Source: Paenibacillus rigui (GTDB taxonomy: Bacteria; Bacillota; Bacilli; Paenibacillales; NBRC-103111). Taken from it: DNA of 51,439 bases. The stretch covers positions 1-51,439 of the forward strand of contig NZ_NMQW01000031.1 of the NCBI RefSeq assembly GCF_002234615.1. The letters run 5' to 3'. The notes below the pieces were generated by a model, which was not told the origin of the DNA, ran no database searches, and was given only the letters and a program-made list of their open reading frames with translations. The stretch's first letter is position 1, and each line of letters opens with the position of its first letter. The position numbers and the translations under genes were made by a program. This document shows, piece after piece, positions 51,342-51,439 of the stretch.

Positions 51342-51439
51342 GTTGCTTTTGACGGATGTCGAAAGTTGACGAATGAGATTGCCCTTTGAAAACTGGCGCT
51401 TAAACAAATCTGACGCTGCCGCCGAACAAGGTGGTGTAA
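51342..51439 (+). other. rRNA operon leader with boxA-like sequence (runs off the window)
   Basis: Downstream of the tandem promoters the sequence reads TTGCCCTTTGAAAACTGGCG (51379-51398), the TTTGAAAACTG element found in rRNA leaders and spacers of Bacilli and similar to boxA. The 16S rRNA gene itself should begin just past position 51439. No structural RNA sequence is present yet. Confidence 0.65.

Noticed and set aside
1-51439. CRISPR arrays, insertion sequences, prophage genes, tRNA genes
   Set aside because: No regularly spaced short repeats, transposase or integrase signatures, or cloverleaf-like sequences were seen on either strand.

Overview
The window looks like chromosomal DNA from an endospore-forming Firmicute of the Paenibacillaceae, most likely Paenibacillus or a close relative. 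The grounds are a gerA-type spore germination operon, an H-type small acid-soluble spore protein gene, a Ku-based end-joining cluster, strong AGGAGG ribosome binding sites with many TTG and GTG starts, LexA (DinR)-type SOS boxes, CcpA-type cre sites, and secreted polysaccharide-degrading enzymes with CBM25-like, FN3 and S-layer (SLH) modules. I see no transposase, integrase, phage gene, CRISPR array, tRNA or complete rRNA. The window is stable core and accessory chromosome, and it ends inside the leader of an rRNA operon whose 16S gene would start just outside.

Layout. 1-2.0 kb: a partial DoxX gene with two TTGTGA-N6-TCAC palindromes, a 56-residue membrane protein, a His/Ser/Gly-rich membrane protein and a YfiT-like metal-dependent hydrolase. 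2.0-4.7 kb: a secreted beta-amylase with three tandem 104-residue starch-binding repeats under a perfect cre box. 4.8-9.3 kb: a Ni/Co transporter, a phytoene-desaturase-like FAD enzyme, a Gfo/Idh/MocA oxidoreductase and a YvyF-like zinc-ribbon/HTH protein. 9.3-13.1 kb: an MFS transporter divergent from an SgrR-type regulator. 13.1-17.2 kb: an unknown 100-residue protein behind a striking double-LexA-box promoter, a membrane protein, thymidine kinase and a four-PAS histidine kinase with phased Spo0A-like boxes upstream. 17.4-25.2 kb: a frameshifted Gfo/Idh/MocA gene, then gltA and gltB for glutamate synthase, with large RNA hairpins before and between them.

25.3-33.2 kb: a DUF4870 protein, an unknown protein, a second SgrR-type regulator, a translationally coupled unknown/DUF4173 pair, a HAD phosphatase, a bactofilin with its M23 peptidase partner, and a small unknown. 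33.2-37.8 kb: a four-gene germinant receptor operon in the order A-C-D-B. 37.9-42.2 kb: cardiolipin synthase, then a three-gene end-joining operon (ku, ligase, polymerase) in which LigD is split into two proteins and a forespore sigma F/G-like promoter lies upstream. 42.4-46.9 kb: a small spore-protein operon and a large surface-anchored GH28 pectinase. 47.0-51.0 kb: thiL and the t6A genes tsaE-tsaB-rimI-tsaD. 51.2-51.4 kb: tandem rRNA promoters and leader.

Several themes recur. Spore biology is represented by the Ger receptor, SASP, Ku/Lig/Pol and probably the PAS kinase. Plant polysaccharide use is represented by beta-amylase and pectinase, each with a cre-like site. The most unusual unit is the stand-alone SOS-type promoter that drives an unrecognised small protein. 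All start choices are mine, from ribosome binding sites and family alignment by eye; no database search was possible.
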